Program-made: the position numbers and the translations under genes
Shown: positions 31,427 to 40,805 of the stretch, piece after piece
How positions within the stretch are numbered: the first letter of the stretch is position 1
Layout: each line of letters starts with the position of its first letter
Assembly: GCA_016709445.1 (NCBI GenBank)
Contig: JADJMV010000004.1
Location: 310,001-374,000, forward strand
DNA from: Phycisphaerales bacterium
Lineage (GTDB): Bacteria; Planctomycetota; Phycisphaerae; Phycisphaerales; UBA1924
Direction: 5' to 3'
DNA: 64,000 nucleotides
Notes under the pieces: generated by a model
What the model was told of the DNA's origin: nothing
Databases searched by the model: none
What the model saw: the letters and a program-made list of their open reading frames with translations, nothing else

Positions 31427-33106
31427 ATGTTCCGCACCGCGTTTCTCGCCGCCGCCGCCGGGCTCACGGTCTCGTGCCGGGCACAGACCTGTATCGATGG
31501 ACTCTGCTTCATCGACCGGGTGCAGTCGGGCCAGATGGACGTGGGCTCGCTCCGCGGCGGGCCGACGGTGATCGACTTCGACGGGGATGGGTGGATGGAT
31601 CTCTACATCGCCGGCTACCCCGGCGGGCCGCACCGCCTGTACCACAACGTCGCGGATTCCATGCTGCCGGGCGCGCGGGCGTTCGAGGACGTGACCGGCG
31701 GGAGCGGGCTGGACTCTGTCGAGGGCAACAACCGGGTCGGGCGGGGGGCGATCGTCGCCGATATCGACGGCGACGGCGATCAGGACCTCTTCGTGCTCGG
31801 GGAGCGCGCCTCCGACTCCTCCGCCGGCCTGCTCTATCGAAACGAGGGCGCCGGCTTCTTCAGCGACGCCAGCGTGGCGGCGGGCGTCCGCGTGAGCGGG
31901 CAGGCGCCGGCGTCGGCCGTGTGGACCGACTTCGACAACGACGGCGACGCCGATCTCCTCGTGGCCTACGACGGCGCGAGCACGCGGGCGTTCGACCTCT
32001 TCGTGAACGACGGCCACGGAACGTTCCAGGCTGCCAACGATCGACTGCCGAGCCTGGAGGTCCCGACGAGAAACTACTCGATGACGGTGAGCGACTACGA
32101 CCTCGACGGCTGGGCCGACATCGTGACGCTCACGACGGGCATCGGGCCAAAGCTGCTGCACAATGTCCCCGACGGCTCCGGGGGGCGACACTTTGTCGAT
32201 GCGGCCCAGTCGGCGGGCTACACCACGCTCGGCCCGGCACCGATGGGTAGCAGCGCCGGAGATTTCGACAACGACGGCGATTTCGATCTGGCAATCACGG
32301 ACGCCTCCGTGGGCACCTATTACGAGAACCAGGACGGGAAGCTCGCCAGAGTTGTCCCCGTCAGCTCGATCTTCGGCTGGGGCGTCTCCTGGCTGGACGC
32401 GGACAATGACGGCCTGCTCGACCTCTTCCAGGCGGGCAGCTATTCGCGTGGACCCGCCCACAACAAGCTGTTCCGGAACACCGGGGAAGGATTCGAGGAC
32501 CAGTCGGGGGTGCTCAACGACGCCGCGCAGGACAGCAAGAACGCCGTGCGGGTGGATTTCAATAACGACGGTCGTCCGGACCTGGTGGTCTGCAATCCCG
32601 GCGGTGAGGATCAGCGCACGAGCGTGCTGGAGAACGCCTCGAGCGCGCCGGGCGCCTGGCTGGTCGTGGATCTGGCCGGGGACGGGCGGCTGGTCAACAC
32701 CGACGCGCTCGGTGCGGTCGTCCGCGTTCGGGCGGGGGGGGTCACCCGGCACCGGGAGATCGTGAGCGGGTCCTCGACCTGCTCGACCCAGGACCTCCGC
32801 GCCCATTTCGGACTGGGATCGGCCGAGGCCGCGGACTGGATCGAAGTGGTCTGGCCCCGCCGTGGCAGCCTCGCCTCGAGGACCGACCGCTTCGACGGGC
32901 CGTTCGGCACGGGGCAGTTCCTGACGCTCCGGCCCCGGTGCCTGGGCGACCACAACGCCGACGGCGAGGCCGACACGCGCGATGTGCTGGACTTTCTCAA
33001 CGACTGGACGGGCGGGGATGCCCGTGCCGACCTCAACGGCGACGGCCAGACCAACACCCAGGACGTGCTGGCATTCCTGAACGAGTGGGCGTCGGGCTGC
33101 CCGTGA
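31427..33106 (+). CDS. Secreted FG-GAP/CRTAC1-like protein with GC-type dockerin tag
   Basis: A 559-residue exported protein. After a signal peptide (MFRTAFLAAAAGLTVSCRAQ) come at least six FG-GAP/VCBS blades, each with a calcium-type loop such as DFDGDGWMDL, DIDGDGDQDL, DFDNDGDADL, DFDNDGDFDL, DADNDGLLDL and DFNNDGRPDL, forming an integrin-like propeller. An ASPIC/UnbV-like segment follows (LGAVVRVRAGGVTRHREIVS), as in CRTAC1 proteins. The end is the paired dockerin-like module, opened by Cys and closed with ASGCP. Probably calcium-binding and surface or matrix associated. Confidence 0.88.
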   Translation: MFRTAFLAAAAGLTVSCRAQTCIDGLCFIDRVQSGQMDVGSLRGGPTVIDFDGDGWMDLYIAGYPGGPHRLYHNVADSMLPGARAFEDVTGGSGLDSVEGNNRVGRGAIVADIDGDGDQDLFVLGERASDSSAGLLYRNEGAGFFSDASVAAGVRVSGQAPASAVWTDFDNDGDADLLVAYDGASTRAFDLFVNDGHGTFQAANDRLPSLEVPTRNYSMTVSDYDLDGWADIVTLTTGIGPKLLHNVPDGSGGRHFVDAAQSAGYTTLGPAPMGSSAGDFDNDGDFDLAITDASVGTYYENQDGKLARVVPVSSIFGWGVSWLDADNDGLLDLFQAGSYSRGPAHNKLFRNTGEGFEDQSGVLNDAAQDSKNAVRVDFNNDGRPDLVVCNPGGEDQRTSVLENASSAPGAWLVVDLAGDGRLVNTDALGAVVRVRAGGVTRHREIVSGSSTCSTQDLRAHFGLGSAEAADWIEVVWPRRGSLASRTDRFDGPFGTGQFLTLRPRCLGDHNADGEADTRDVLDFLNDWTGGDARADLNGDGQTNTQDVLAFLNEWASGCP

Positions 33107-33164
33107 ACCCGCGGGGAGTCTGTGGAGCCGAACGCTGCGCCCGGCCGATGGGTACAGTCCACCC

Positions 33165-34775
33165 GTGTACCACGCGCTCCTGACCCGCCGCTACCTGACC
33201 AGCAAGGTCATGCCGCTCCTCGCCTCGCTGGCGGTGGTGCTGTGCACGGCGATGGTGCTGATTACCTGGTCGGTCATGGGGGGCTTCCTGCGGATGCTGA
33301 CGCAGTCGGGGCGGTCGCTGATCGGCGACGTGCGGATCGCATGGCCCAACGTGGGCTTCGCGCACTATGACGACTTGATCACCCGGCTCCAGAGCGACCC
33401 GGAGATCGAGGCGGCGACGCCGATTATCGAGACGTTCGGCATGCTCACCCTGCTCGAGAACCGCACCGACGGGGTGTTGATCCGGGGGGTGGACGGGCCG
33501 AGCTTCGCGAGGGTCACCAACTACGCGGAGACGCTCTGGTGGCACCCGCTCGAGAAGCCCCTCTCCAAGGACCAAGAGGGGCTCGATGTGCGGCTCGACA
33601 CGCACAATCGGGACCTGTTGGCCGAGATCTACCAGGACGGTTTGCGGCTGAAGGAGACCGACCCCGCGACGGGCGGACTCGAGAGTTCGATGGTGCTGGG
33701 GATCGAGGTCGGGGGCTGGAATGTCCGCACCGACTGGGGCGGGTACTACCCCCGAGTGCAGGGCATCGCGTCGGCCGCGGGTGCGATCCAGAATCGGAAC
33801 CTCTTCATGCCGCGGTCCGGGGCGCTCCCCCTGCTCGTCGTCCCGCTCGACAGCAAGGGGCGGCCGATGGAGCCGGTGACGCGGACGTTTCCCATTGCCA
33901 ATGAGTTTGAGAGCGGCCTCTACGACATCGACAAGCAGACGGTGCTGGTGGATCTTCCCGCGCTGCAGCGGATGCTGCACATGAACGCGGCGAAGCGTCT
34001 CGCCGACCCGGGGGCGCAGGAGCCGACCGCCGGCTTCTTTGAGGATGAAGCGGCCCCGGCGCCGGTGGTTGAGGACCCGGCACGGGTGACCGCCGTGCTG
34101 GTCAGGCAGAAGAACCCCAACGGCGACCCCGACCGGTTCCGGGAGCACTGCCGCGGTATCTATGCCGAGTTCGCGGGCGCCCATCCGGACGTGCCATCGG
34201 CGATCTCGATCCAGATCGAGACCTGGGAAGACGCGAACCGGATGATGATCGAGGCGGTGAAGAAGGAGACGGGGCTGGTGCTCGTGATCTTCACCTTCAT
34301 CTCGTTCACCGCGGTGTTCCTGGTGTTCGCGATCTTCTGGGCGATGATCAGCGAGAAGACGCGGGATATCGGCGTGCTCCGGGCCCTCGGCGCGAGTCGC
34401 GCGGGTGTGGCCTGGGTCTGGCTGCGATACGGCCTGGCGATCGGCGTGGTGGGTTCGATCTTGGGGGGGCTGCTGGCGTGGGGGATCGTGACGAACATCA
34501 ACGAGATCCACGAGGGGATCCACCAATCGGGGCAGTGGCTCGGAGATTCACTCGTCGGAGCAAGGCTGAGTTCTTGGTTCGGTTGGCGGCGACCTTGGAA
34601 CTGGTACATCTGGGATCCCAAGGTGTACGTGTTCAAGGAGATCCCGCACCGGATCGAGCCCTGGAAGGCGGCCTTCGTGCTCGCCGGGGGTCTGATTTCC
34701 TGCCTGGTTGGGGCGCTCTGGCCCGCCACCAGAGCGGCGCGGATGCACCCGGTGAAGGCGTTGCGGTTTGAGTAG
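33165..34775 (+). CDS. LolC/LolE-type ABC transporter permease (FtsX family)
   Basis: A 536-residue inner-membrane permease of the MacB/FtsX class. One span near residues 17-40, a periplasmic domain of about 320 residues, then three spans near 360-390, 415-440 and 500-522, with the FtsX core SEKTRDIGVLRALGASRAGV. The C-terminus ARMHPVKALRFE is the usual permease ending. With the ATPase downstream it probably extracts lipoproteins or other substrates from the outer leaflet of the inner membrane. The start is a GTG at 33165 (V/M-YHALLTRRYL). Only one permease is present, suggesting a homodimer. Confidence 0.87.
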   Translation: MYHALLTRRYLTSKVMPLLASLAVVLCTAMVLITWSVMGGFLRMLTQSGRSLIGDVRIAWPNVGFAHYDDLITRLQSDPEIEAATPIIETFGMLTLLENRTDGVLIRGVDGPSFARVTNYAETLWWHPLEKPLSKDQEGLDVRLDTHNRDLLAEIYQDGLRLKETDPATGGLESSMVLGIEVGGWNVRTDWGGYYPRVQGIASAAGAIQNRNLFMPRSGALPLLVVPLDSKGRPMEPVTRTFPIANEFESGLYDIDKQTVLVDLPALQRMLHMNAAKRLADPGAQEPTAGFFEDEAAPAPVVEDPARVTAVLVRQKNPNGDPDRFREHCRGIYAEFAGAHPDVPSAISIQIETWEDANRMMIEAVKKETGLVLVIFTFISFTAVFLVFAIFWAMISEKTRDIGVLRALGASRAGVAWVWLRYGLAIGVVGSILGGLLAWGIVTNINEIHEGIHQSGQWLGDSLVGARLSSWFGWRRPWNWYIWDPKVYVFKEIPHRIEPWKAAFVLAGGLISCLVGALWPATRAARMHPVKALRFE

Positions 34776-34784
34776 GGCGGTGGC

Positions 34785-34832
34785 GGAGAGACCAAGAGAC
34801 GGAGAGACGGAGAGACCAAGAGACGGAGAGAC
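34785..34832 (+). repeat. Purine-rich 8-bp/24-bp tandem repeat
   Basis: A 24-bp unit, made of the 8-mers GGAGAGAC, CAAGAGAC and GGAGAGAC, is perfectly duplicated. It lies in the 139-bp gap between the permease and ATPase genes. Each GGAG could mimic a ribosome-binding site. Length variation would be expected. Confidence 0.85.
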
Positions 34833-34914
34833 GAAGTGCTGGCGGGGATTGGGGGCCGGTTGGTCGGCCGAACGGAGTGCATGACGACGGCGACGGGACA
34901 CGCGACGACAAGCA

Positions 34915-35661
34915 ATGACAGGGCCTTGGTGGCCCCGGTGCTGCAGCGTGCGCGCGCTGCGGAAAACCTACCGCCTGGGGCGCGTCGATGTGCCGGTGCT
35001 GCACGGGGTCGACCTGGATGTCGCACGCGGCGAGTGGATCGCGATCCTCGGGGCTTCCGGCTCGGGCAAGAGCACGATGCTGCACCTGATCGGCGGTCTG
35101 GATCGGCCCGACAAGCCCCGCAACGGCAACCCGCGCGCGGAGATCGAATTCCAAGGGCGGAACACGGTCCAGTTCCGCGCCGCGGAGCTCGACCGCTACC
35201 GCTCGACTCAGGTGGGGTTCGTTTTCCAGTTCTACCACCTGCTCCCCGAGTTGAGCGTCACCGAGAACGTGCTGCTCGGGGCGATGATCCGGCTTGGCCG
35301 GCTCGGGTACCTCCGCCAGCGGGCCCCGCTCCGGAGGCGGGCACGGGAGATACTCGACGCCTTCGGGCTGGGAGACCGGCTCCGCCACCGCCCGTCCCAG
35401 CTGTCTGGAGGCGAGCGGCAGCGGGTCGCCATCGCCCGCGCCCTGATCAACGACCCCGCCATGCTCCTGGCCGACGAGCCGACCGGAAACCTCGACCGGA
35501 AGACCGGTGGCCGCATCCTCGATGTGCTCGCAAAGGTCCGGTCCGACGGGGGCCAGACCATGCTGATGGTCACCCACGACCCCGAGATCGCGGCCCGGGC
35601 CGACCGTATCGTCCATCTGATCGACGGACGCATCGCGGAGGGGCCCGGGGACCCGGCCTGA
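34915..35661 (+). CDS. LolD-type ABC transporter ATPase
   Basis: A 248-residue ATPase that powers the upstream permease. Walker A GASGSGKST (46-54), signature LSGGERQRVAIARAL, Walker B MLLADEPTGNLD and the H-loop VTHDPEI are intact. VGFVFQFYHLLPELSVTENV is the Q-loop region typical of LolD/MacB. The start is unclear: the ATG at 34915 gives an odd MTGPWWPRCC, GTG 34948 gives VRALRKTYRLG, and an ATG at 34881 in the neighbouring frame would join naturally if one base near 34946 were extra. Confidence 0.88.
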   Translation: MTGPWWPRCCSVRALRKTYRLGRVDVPVLHGVDLDVARGEWIAILGASGSGKSTMLHLIGGLDRPDKPRNGNPRAEIEFQGRNTVQFRAAELDRYRSTQVGFVFQFYHLLPELSVTENVLLGAMIRLGRLGYLRQRAPLRRRAREILDAFGLGDRLRHRPSQLSGGERQRVAIARALINDPAMLLADEPTGNLDRKTGGRILDVLAKVRSDGGQTMLMVTHDPEIAARADRIVHLIDGRIAEGPGDPA

Positions 35662-35752
35662 GGCTCCCCCACGGGGAATCCGCCAGCCCGGTGCCGCAGA
35701 GCCGCCGGTTGGTGCTTACTATCCGGACGATCTGGAGCCATTGTTGAACGGG

Positions 35753-36577
35753 ATGCCGACCACCACGAATCCAGCACCAGCCCGCGTGGTCCCGGTCCGG
35801 ACCGCCGAGGTCCGCGGGGCGGCCATCGACGCGAAGGTGATCGATGTGGGATCGGGCACCCCCGTGGTGTTCCTCCACGGCCTGGTCGGGCTCAACGAGC
35901 ACTGGGAAGAGGTCGTCAGCCGCATCCAGGGGCAGGTTCGGTGTGTCATGGTCGAGCTGCCGCTGCTCGATCTGCCCACCGAGGTGTGCTCGATCAACGG
36001 GGTGGCCAACCTGACGCAGCGGCTCATCCGCGACTATCTGGATGCGCCGGCTGTGCTGGTGGGCAATTCCTTTGGCGGGCATGTCGCGTTGCGGGTCGCG
36101 CTGGAGCAGCCCGATATCGTCCACGGTCTGGTGCTCGCCGGCTCGAGCGGGCTGATCGAGAAGTCGATCGTGCGCGATGTGCAGATCCGGCCAAGCCGCG
36201 AGTGGCTCAACGAGAAGATCGGCGAGCTTTTCCACGACCGCGCGTTCATGCGCGAGGCAGACCTCGATCGGGCCCACCGAGAGCTGAGCCAGCGGGCCAA
36301 GGCCCGGGCGATGGTGCGCCTCTCGCGGACGGCCCGGCGCAACCATCTCGGGCGACAGATGAGCGAGATCCGCACGCCGACGCTGCTCATCTGGGGACGG
36401 CAGGACGTGGTCACACCCCCCGAGGCCGCGGAGCAGTTCCACGAGCTGATCCCCAACTCGCGGCTGGTCTGGTTCGACCAGTGCGGCCATGTGCCGATGG
36501 TGGAGAGGGCCGACGAGTTTGCCGCCGAGCTCCTGCAGTTCGTCGGCGAGCTGTCCACGACGCCGGAACGGTCGTAG
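35753..36577 (+). CDS. Alpha/beta hydrolase
   Basis: A 274-residue cytosolic alpha/beta hydrolase. HG motif VVFLHGLVG at 38-46, nucleophile S106 in VGNSFGGH, acid Asp in WGRQDVVTPP and His in DQCGHVPMVE complete the catalytic set. This is the pattern of small-molecule ester or C-C hydrolases. The GH3-family gene starts two bases after its stop codon, so the two are surely co-translated and may act on the same acyl compound. Substrate is unknown. The ATG at 35753 is used; two TTG codons lie just upstream. Confidence 0.85.
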   Translation: MPTTTNPAPARVVPVRTAEVRGAAIDAKVIDVGSGTPVVFLHGLVGLNEHWEEVVSRIQGQVRCVMVELPLLDLPTEVCSINGVANLTQRLIRDYLDAPAVLVGNSFGGHVALRVALEQPDIVHGLVLAGSSGLIEKSIVRDVQIRPSREWLNEKIGELFHDRAFMREADLDRAHRELSQRAKARAMVRLSRTARRNHLGRQMSEIRTPTLLIWGRQDVVTPPEAAEQFHELIPNSRLVWFDQCGHVPMVERADEFAAELLQFVGELSTTPERS

Positions 36578-36579
36578 CC

Positions 36580-38292
36580 ATGGGCGGTTCGGTCGCCGAG
36601 GCCGCGAGAAGCGTCGAGCCGGGGGCGGTCCGGTGGACGGGACTCGTAGGCGCCGCGCTCGAGGCCAGGATCGCCCTCAGGGCCGCCAAGCTCGAGGACG
36701 AGGCGTTCTGGATCGCCGGGACGCGCCGGATCCAGGCCGCACAGCTGCGGCGCAACCTCCGCGCTGCGGCGTCGACCGAGATCGGGCGCGAGCGTGGGTT
36801 CGCCCGTGTGGCCGCGACAGCCGACGATACCGAGCTGCTCGCGGCATACCGGCGGGCCACGCCTGTCGCGGACTGGTACTCGTTCAAGGATCGGCTGGCT
36901 CGGATGCGCGAGGGTGGAGAGCCCGACCTGCTCTGGCCCGGTGTGGTGCGGGACTTCGCCCAGACGAGCGGCACGACGGCGGGGGATAAGTACATCCCCG
37001 TCAGCCGCGAGATGATGCGCTCGAACCTCCGGGCGAGCCTCGACATCTTCGCGCACCTCTCCCGCTTCGGGGTCTCGCTTCCGTCGCTGCTCTGTGGCAA
37101 GTGCCTCTTCATCGGTGGCTCGAGCGACGTCGAGGAGAACGAGCACGGGGTGCGGACGGGCGACCTCTCCGGTCTGGTGACCGGGCTCATCACCTGGCCG
37201 CTGAGCGAGATCTATCTGCCGGGCAGGCGGATCGCGCTGCTCAGCGACTGGACCGCCAAGATCCAGGCGATGGCGCAGGCGATCTGGGATCAGGACGTGC
37301 GTTTCGTCAGCGGCATGCCGAGCTGGGGGATCGTGCTGTTCCGCCGAGTTATCGAGGTCGCCCGCGAGCACGGGATCGAGGCGGCGACGCTCCGGGATGT
37401 CTGGCCAAACCTGCGGGTGTTCGTGCACGGCGGCGTGAAGTATGCCCCCTTCGACGCCCGGGTCCGGGCGCTCTGGTCGGGCCGGCCCGATGGCGACGAC
37501 GTGCCCATGCGGTTCGAGCTCTACCCCGCGAGCGAGGGGTTCCTGGCGATGCAGGACGCGCCCGTCGGCCCCGGCGGGCAGGCCCCGCTGCGACTCATCC
37601 CCGACATCGGCAACTTCTACGAGTTCGTGCCGCTCGAGGAGGTGGATTCGGCGGCGCCGCGCGCGTTCGCGGCCGATGAAGTCGAGCCCGGTCAACGCTA
37701 TGTGGTCGTCATGAGTTCCTGTGCCGGCCTGTGGAGATATGTCCTCGGCGATGTCGTGGAGTTCGAGAGCATCCCGCGTGCCGGGGTCGCGTGCGCCGGG
37801 CCGGCGCGGCTCCGGATCGTCGGTCGGCACCGCCACTTCATCAATGCCTTTGGGGAGAACCTGATCGTCGAGCACATCGAGCACGGGGTCGCGGAAGCCT
37901 CGAAGGCGACCGGTCTGGTGGTCGGGGAATTTACCGCCGCCCCCGTGTACCCCGCCGAAGGGCGCAAGGCCGGGCTGGAACTGGCGGTCGAACTGGGGCT
38001 GCCCTGGCCGGACTCCAGCCGGCTCGACGCATTCCGCGATGCCTTTGACCGCTCGGTGAAGGCGATCAATGTCGACTACACGACCAAGCGGCGCGACAAC
38101 CTCGGGATGGGCCCGCCGACGATCACGCCGCTCCCCCTCGGCACGTTCCACCGCTGGCTCGATCGCAACGGCAAACTCGGGGGTCAGCACAAGTGCCCGC
38201 GCTGTGCGAATCACCGAGAGATTCTCGAGGCCGTGGAGGCCGTCGGGGCGGACCATCCGGACTGCGTCGGCCGCACTCTCCAGGCCCGATAA
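36580..38292 (+). CDS. GH3-family acyl-adenylating enzyme
   Basis: A 570-residue member of the GH3 family, relatives of plant acyl-acid amido synthetases in the adenylate-forming superfamily. ATP motif I is QTSGTTAGDKYIPVS from residue 128, motif II FELYPASEGFLAMQ, and motif III appears as WRYVLGDVVEF, followed by RHRHFINAFGENL. These enzymes activate a carboxylate with ATP and may join it to an amine. Bacterial functions are largely unknown. Linked to the upstream hydrolase by a two-base gap. Two Cys pairs near the end (HKCPRCANH) are unusual and could bind metal. Confidence 0.87.
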   Translation: MGGSVAEAARSVEPGAVRWTGLVGAALEARIALRAAKLEDEAFWIAGTRRIQAAQLRRNLRAAASTEIGRERGFARVAATADDTELLAAYRRATPVADWYSFKDRLARMREGGEPDLLWPGVVRDFAQTSGTTAGDKYIPVSREMMRSNLRASLDIFAHLSRFGVSLPSLLCGKCLFIGGSSDVEENEHGVRTGDLSGLVTGLITWPLSEIYLPGRRIALLSDWTAKIQAMAQAIWDQDVRFVSGMPSWGIVLFRRVIEVAREHGIEAATLRDVWPNLRVFVHGGVKYAPFDARVRALWSGRPDGDDVPMRFELYPASEGFLAMQDAPVGPGGQAPLRLIPDIGNFYEFVPLEEVDSAAPRAFAADEVEPGQRYVVVMSSCAGLWRYVLGDVVEFESIPRAGVACAGPARLRIVGRHRHFINAFGENLIVEHIEHGVAEASKATGLVVGEFTAAPVYPAEGRKAGLELAVELGLPWPDSSRLDAFRDAFDRSVKAINVDYTTKRRDNLGMGPPTITPLPLGTFHRWLDRNGKLGGQHKCPRCANHREILEAVEAVGADHPDCVGRTLQAR

Positions 38293-38351
38293 CCGCAGGA
38301 CTTTCAAACCAGAGGTCGGGCCAGCTGAAAGCCGCGGGGCGCCAAACCGAA

Positions 38352-38368
38352 TAGTATAGTGTATACTA
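38352..38368. promoter_or_regulatory. AT-rich 17-bp palindrome, putative operator
   Basis: TAGTATA-GTG-TATACTA, a perfect inverted repeat in an otherwise GC-rich region, 14 bp before the DUF2339 start. It contains TATACT, which could also act as a -10 box. A dimeric repressor site is a reasonable guess. Confidence 0.5.
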
Positions 38369-38381
38369 ACTTTTCGAGGGG

Positions 38382-40760
38382 GTGCTCGTGGACGAGTCCA
38401 TCAATCAGCCGTCGCAGGAGCCGCTCGGGCCACAGGGCGCGGGAACTGACGCCGGGCTGGCGCGCCGCGTCGAGGGCCTGGAGGAGTTGGTGACCTATCT
38501 GCGTCTCGAAGTACGAGACCTCTCCCAGCGCCTGGACGCCGCTGCGGGCACGCACGTCGTCGGTCCCTCCCCGGACTTGCGCCACACCCCTTGTCCCGAG
38601 CCCCTGCCTCGTCGAACAGCAACTCCCCTCAACGACCTCGAGGGACCGGAAGCCCGGCCCCCACGCCCGGGAGCACGTCGGCAGTCGCCGCTGGCGACCC
38701 CCGCGGCGTCCGCCGAGCCGACGCTCGAACGCCGGATCGGGGGGCAGGTCTTCGCCGTCGCGGGGTCGCTGATCGTGCTCGCGGGGCTCGCGCTGTTCGT
38801 CAAGCTGGGGGTGGAGAACGGATGGTTCCGGTTCTTCTCGCCGACACTCCGCTGCCTGGCGATCGCCGGGGCCGGGGTCGCGCTCCTCGGTGCGGGCGAG
38901 TTTCTCCGTCCGCGCGTCCGCGCGATCGCGGTGGCCGGCTGCAATGCCGCGGGCGTCGGCGCGCTCTACATCGCCGCATTCGCCGCCCATGCGGTGTTCG
39001 GTCTGATCGGCTCCGTGCCGGCGTTCGTGCTTATGACCGGGTCTGCAGCCTTGGGCTTGGCCGTCGCGCTCCGCCACGGAGCCCTCTCCACCGGCGCGCT
39101 TTCGCTGGTCGGCGCCTACCTCGTGCCGATCCTGCTCAACGATCCAAACACCGGCCCATTCGTCTTGCCGGTTTACCTGCTCGTGCTTTCCGCGGCGGCG
39201 ATCACGCTGGCAGTCCGCCGGCCGAAGCCCTTCGGGTCCATGGGCATCCTGGCCTGGGTGGGCACGGGGATACTCGGCCTGGTCTGGTCGGCGTGGCAGT
39301 TTGCGCTGCAGCCGTGGGCCGTCATCTCCTTCTGGGCGATCGTGTGGGTGCTTCACCAGTCCGGCTGGCTCCTCACCGCGGCGCGCGCGGGAGTGTCGGC
39401 GGGGCCGCACACCGAGATAGAAGCCAGGGTGCCCCCGAAAGCGTTGCGGCGAGCAGCCAAGACAGTGGTGCTTTCGATCGCGACCACGACCGGCGTGATC
39501 TGGATTACCACCCTGGCTCTCAAGAGCCAGTTGCATCTGCCGCAATGGCTCGCCCCCGCCGGCGCATTTGCCGTGACGGGTGCACTCGCGTTGGTGCTCG
39601 GCGGCCACCTCCGCGTGCTCCGCGACCGGCCTCGCACGCCGATCGAGATCCTCGCGGCCTCGTATGCCGCGCAGGCCGGCGCGCTCCTTGTCGTCACCGT
39701 GGCACTGGCCCTGAGCGGGTGGGTGGAGTCAACGGCGTGGTTGGCGATGGGAGTCGGAGCGGTGCTGGCGGGCCGTTGGATCGGCGCGCGGGCCGTAGAC
39801 CACTACGGCGTGGGGCTGCTCCTGATCGCTTCGACGCGAATCGGCGCCCATGACCTGCTCTTCGGACCTGCGGGCATCCCCTGGACCAGTGCCGACGCGC
39901 CGCTGGCGATCGCGCCCTGGACACTGCTCGTGGCCGGCGCGGGCGCATGCTGGGCGCTCGTGGCGGCCCTCATGTCGTGGACGGGGCGCGACGAGATCGA
40001 CAGGCCCGGCGTCATCGCACCACGCCCGCTCCTCGGTATCGGCGCCACCGCCATGGCGTGGCTGGCGTTTCTTGCCATGCCCGCGCATCCCGAATCGAGG
40101 TCGGCAGCCATATGCGTCTGTTGGCTGGCCTACTCCATCGGGCTCCGAGCCGTTGACCGCCTTGCTCCGCGCCGCCATCTCGGCCACCTCGCGGCACTTA
40201 CCGCCGGGCTTGCCATCTATCCCTGGATGACCGCGTTCCCCCCTGGCGACTGGCTTGCCTCACGGGTGCCGATCCTGGCAAATGCGGGCCTTTGGATCGG
40301 CCTGTTGGTCACCGGGGTGCTCGGCGCCCATGCCTGGGCTGCTCGGCGCGACCCGCGGGTGGAGGGCGTTGTCTCCGCGGGTGCGTGCCTGGGCTGGCTG
40401 ACCGGCGTGGTGGCCCTGACGACCACCTCTCTCGAGGTCGCCCGTGGGGCCGCGATGCTTGCCACCGAACCGACGGCCCAGCGGGCCGTGCTCTCGATCT
40501 GGTGGGGACTCTGGGGATTGTCCCTAGTGGTTGGCGGGTTCATCGTGCGGACCACGCCCGTGCGATACGCCGGGCTTGGGCTCATCACCATCGCGGCGCT
40601 CAAGTCGGTGCTCATCGACCTGGTCGACGTGCCCCCGCTCTGGCGGGTGGTCAGCTTCGTGGGGCTCGGTGCGCTCATGTTGTTTGTCGCGGTGCTCTAT
40701 GGGAGGGTGAGCGCCGCGCTGGACGGAGATTCTGAAATACCGGAGTCCGACAGGGTGTAA
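38382..40760 (+). CDS. DUF2339 multispanning membrane protein
   Basis: A 792-residue membrane protein with about 20 hydrophobic spans from residue 115 onward. The first 100 residues are soluble: a short coiled-coil (RRVEGLEELVTYLRLEVRDL) and a Pro/Arg-rich stretch. The sequence RIGGQVFAVAGSLIVLAGLA opens the membrane region as in DUF2339 proteins, whose function is unknown. A GTG at 38382 starts it; a second GTG two codons later is possible. A 17-bp AT-rich palindrome lies directly upstream. Confidence 0.82.
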   Translation: MLVDESINQPSQEPLGPQGAGTDAGLARRVEGLEELVTYLRLEVRDLSQRLDAAAGTHVVGPSPDLRHTPCPEPLPRRTATPLNDLEGPEARPPRPGARRQSPLATPAASAEPTLERRIGGQVFAVAGSLIVLAGLALFVKLGVENGWFRFFSPTLRCLAIAGAGVALLGAGEFLRPRVRAIAVAGCNAAGVGALYIAAFAAHAVFGLIGSVPAFVLMTGSAALGLAVALRHGALSTGALSLVGAYLVPILLNDPNTGPFVLPVYLLVLSAAAITLAVRRPKPFGSMGILAWVGTGILGLVWSAWQFALQPWAVISFWAIVWVLHQSGWLLTAARAGVSAGPHTEIEARVPPKALRRAAKTVVLSIATTTGVIWITTLALKSQLHLPQWLAPAGAFAVTGALALVLGGHLRVLRDRPRTPIEILAASYAAQAGALLVVTVALALSGWVESTAWLAMGVGAVLAGRWIGARAVDHYGVGLLLIASTRIGAHDLLFGPAGIPWTSADAPLAIAPWTLLVAGAGACWALVAALMSWTGRDEIDRPGVIAPRPLLGIGATAMAWLAFLAMPAHPESRSAAICVCWLAYSIGLRAVDRLAPRRHLGHLAALTAGLAIYPWMTAFPPGDWLASRVPILANAGLWIGLLVTGVLGAHAWAARRDPRVEGVVSAGACLGWLTGVVALTTTSLEVARGAAMLATEPTAQRAVLSIWWGLWGLSLVVGGFIVRTTPVRYAGLGLITIAALKSVLIDLVDVPPLWRVVSFVGLGALMLFVAVLYGRVSAALDGDSEIPESDRV

Positions 40761-40805
40761 TGAGGGGTAGGATCCGCCCAATCTTGCCGGAAAGGAGCCG
40801 CGCTG

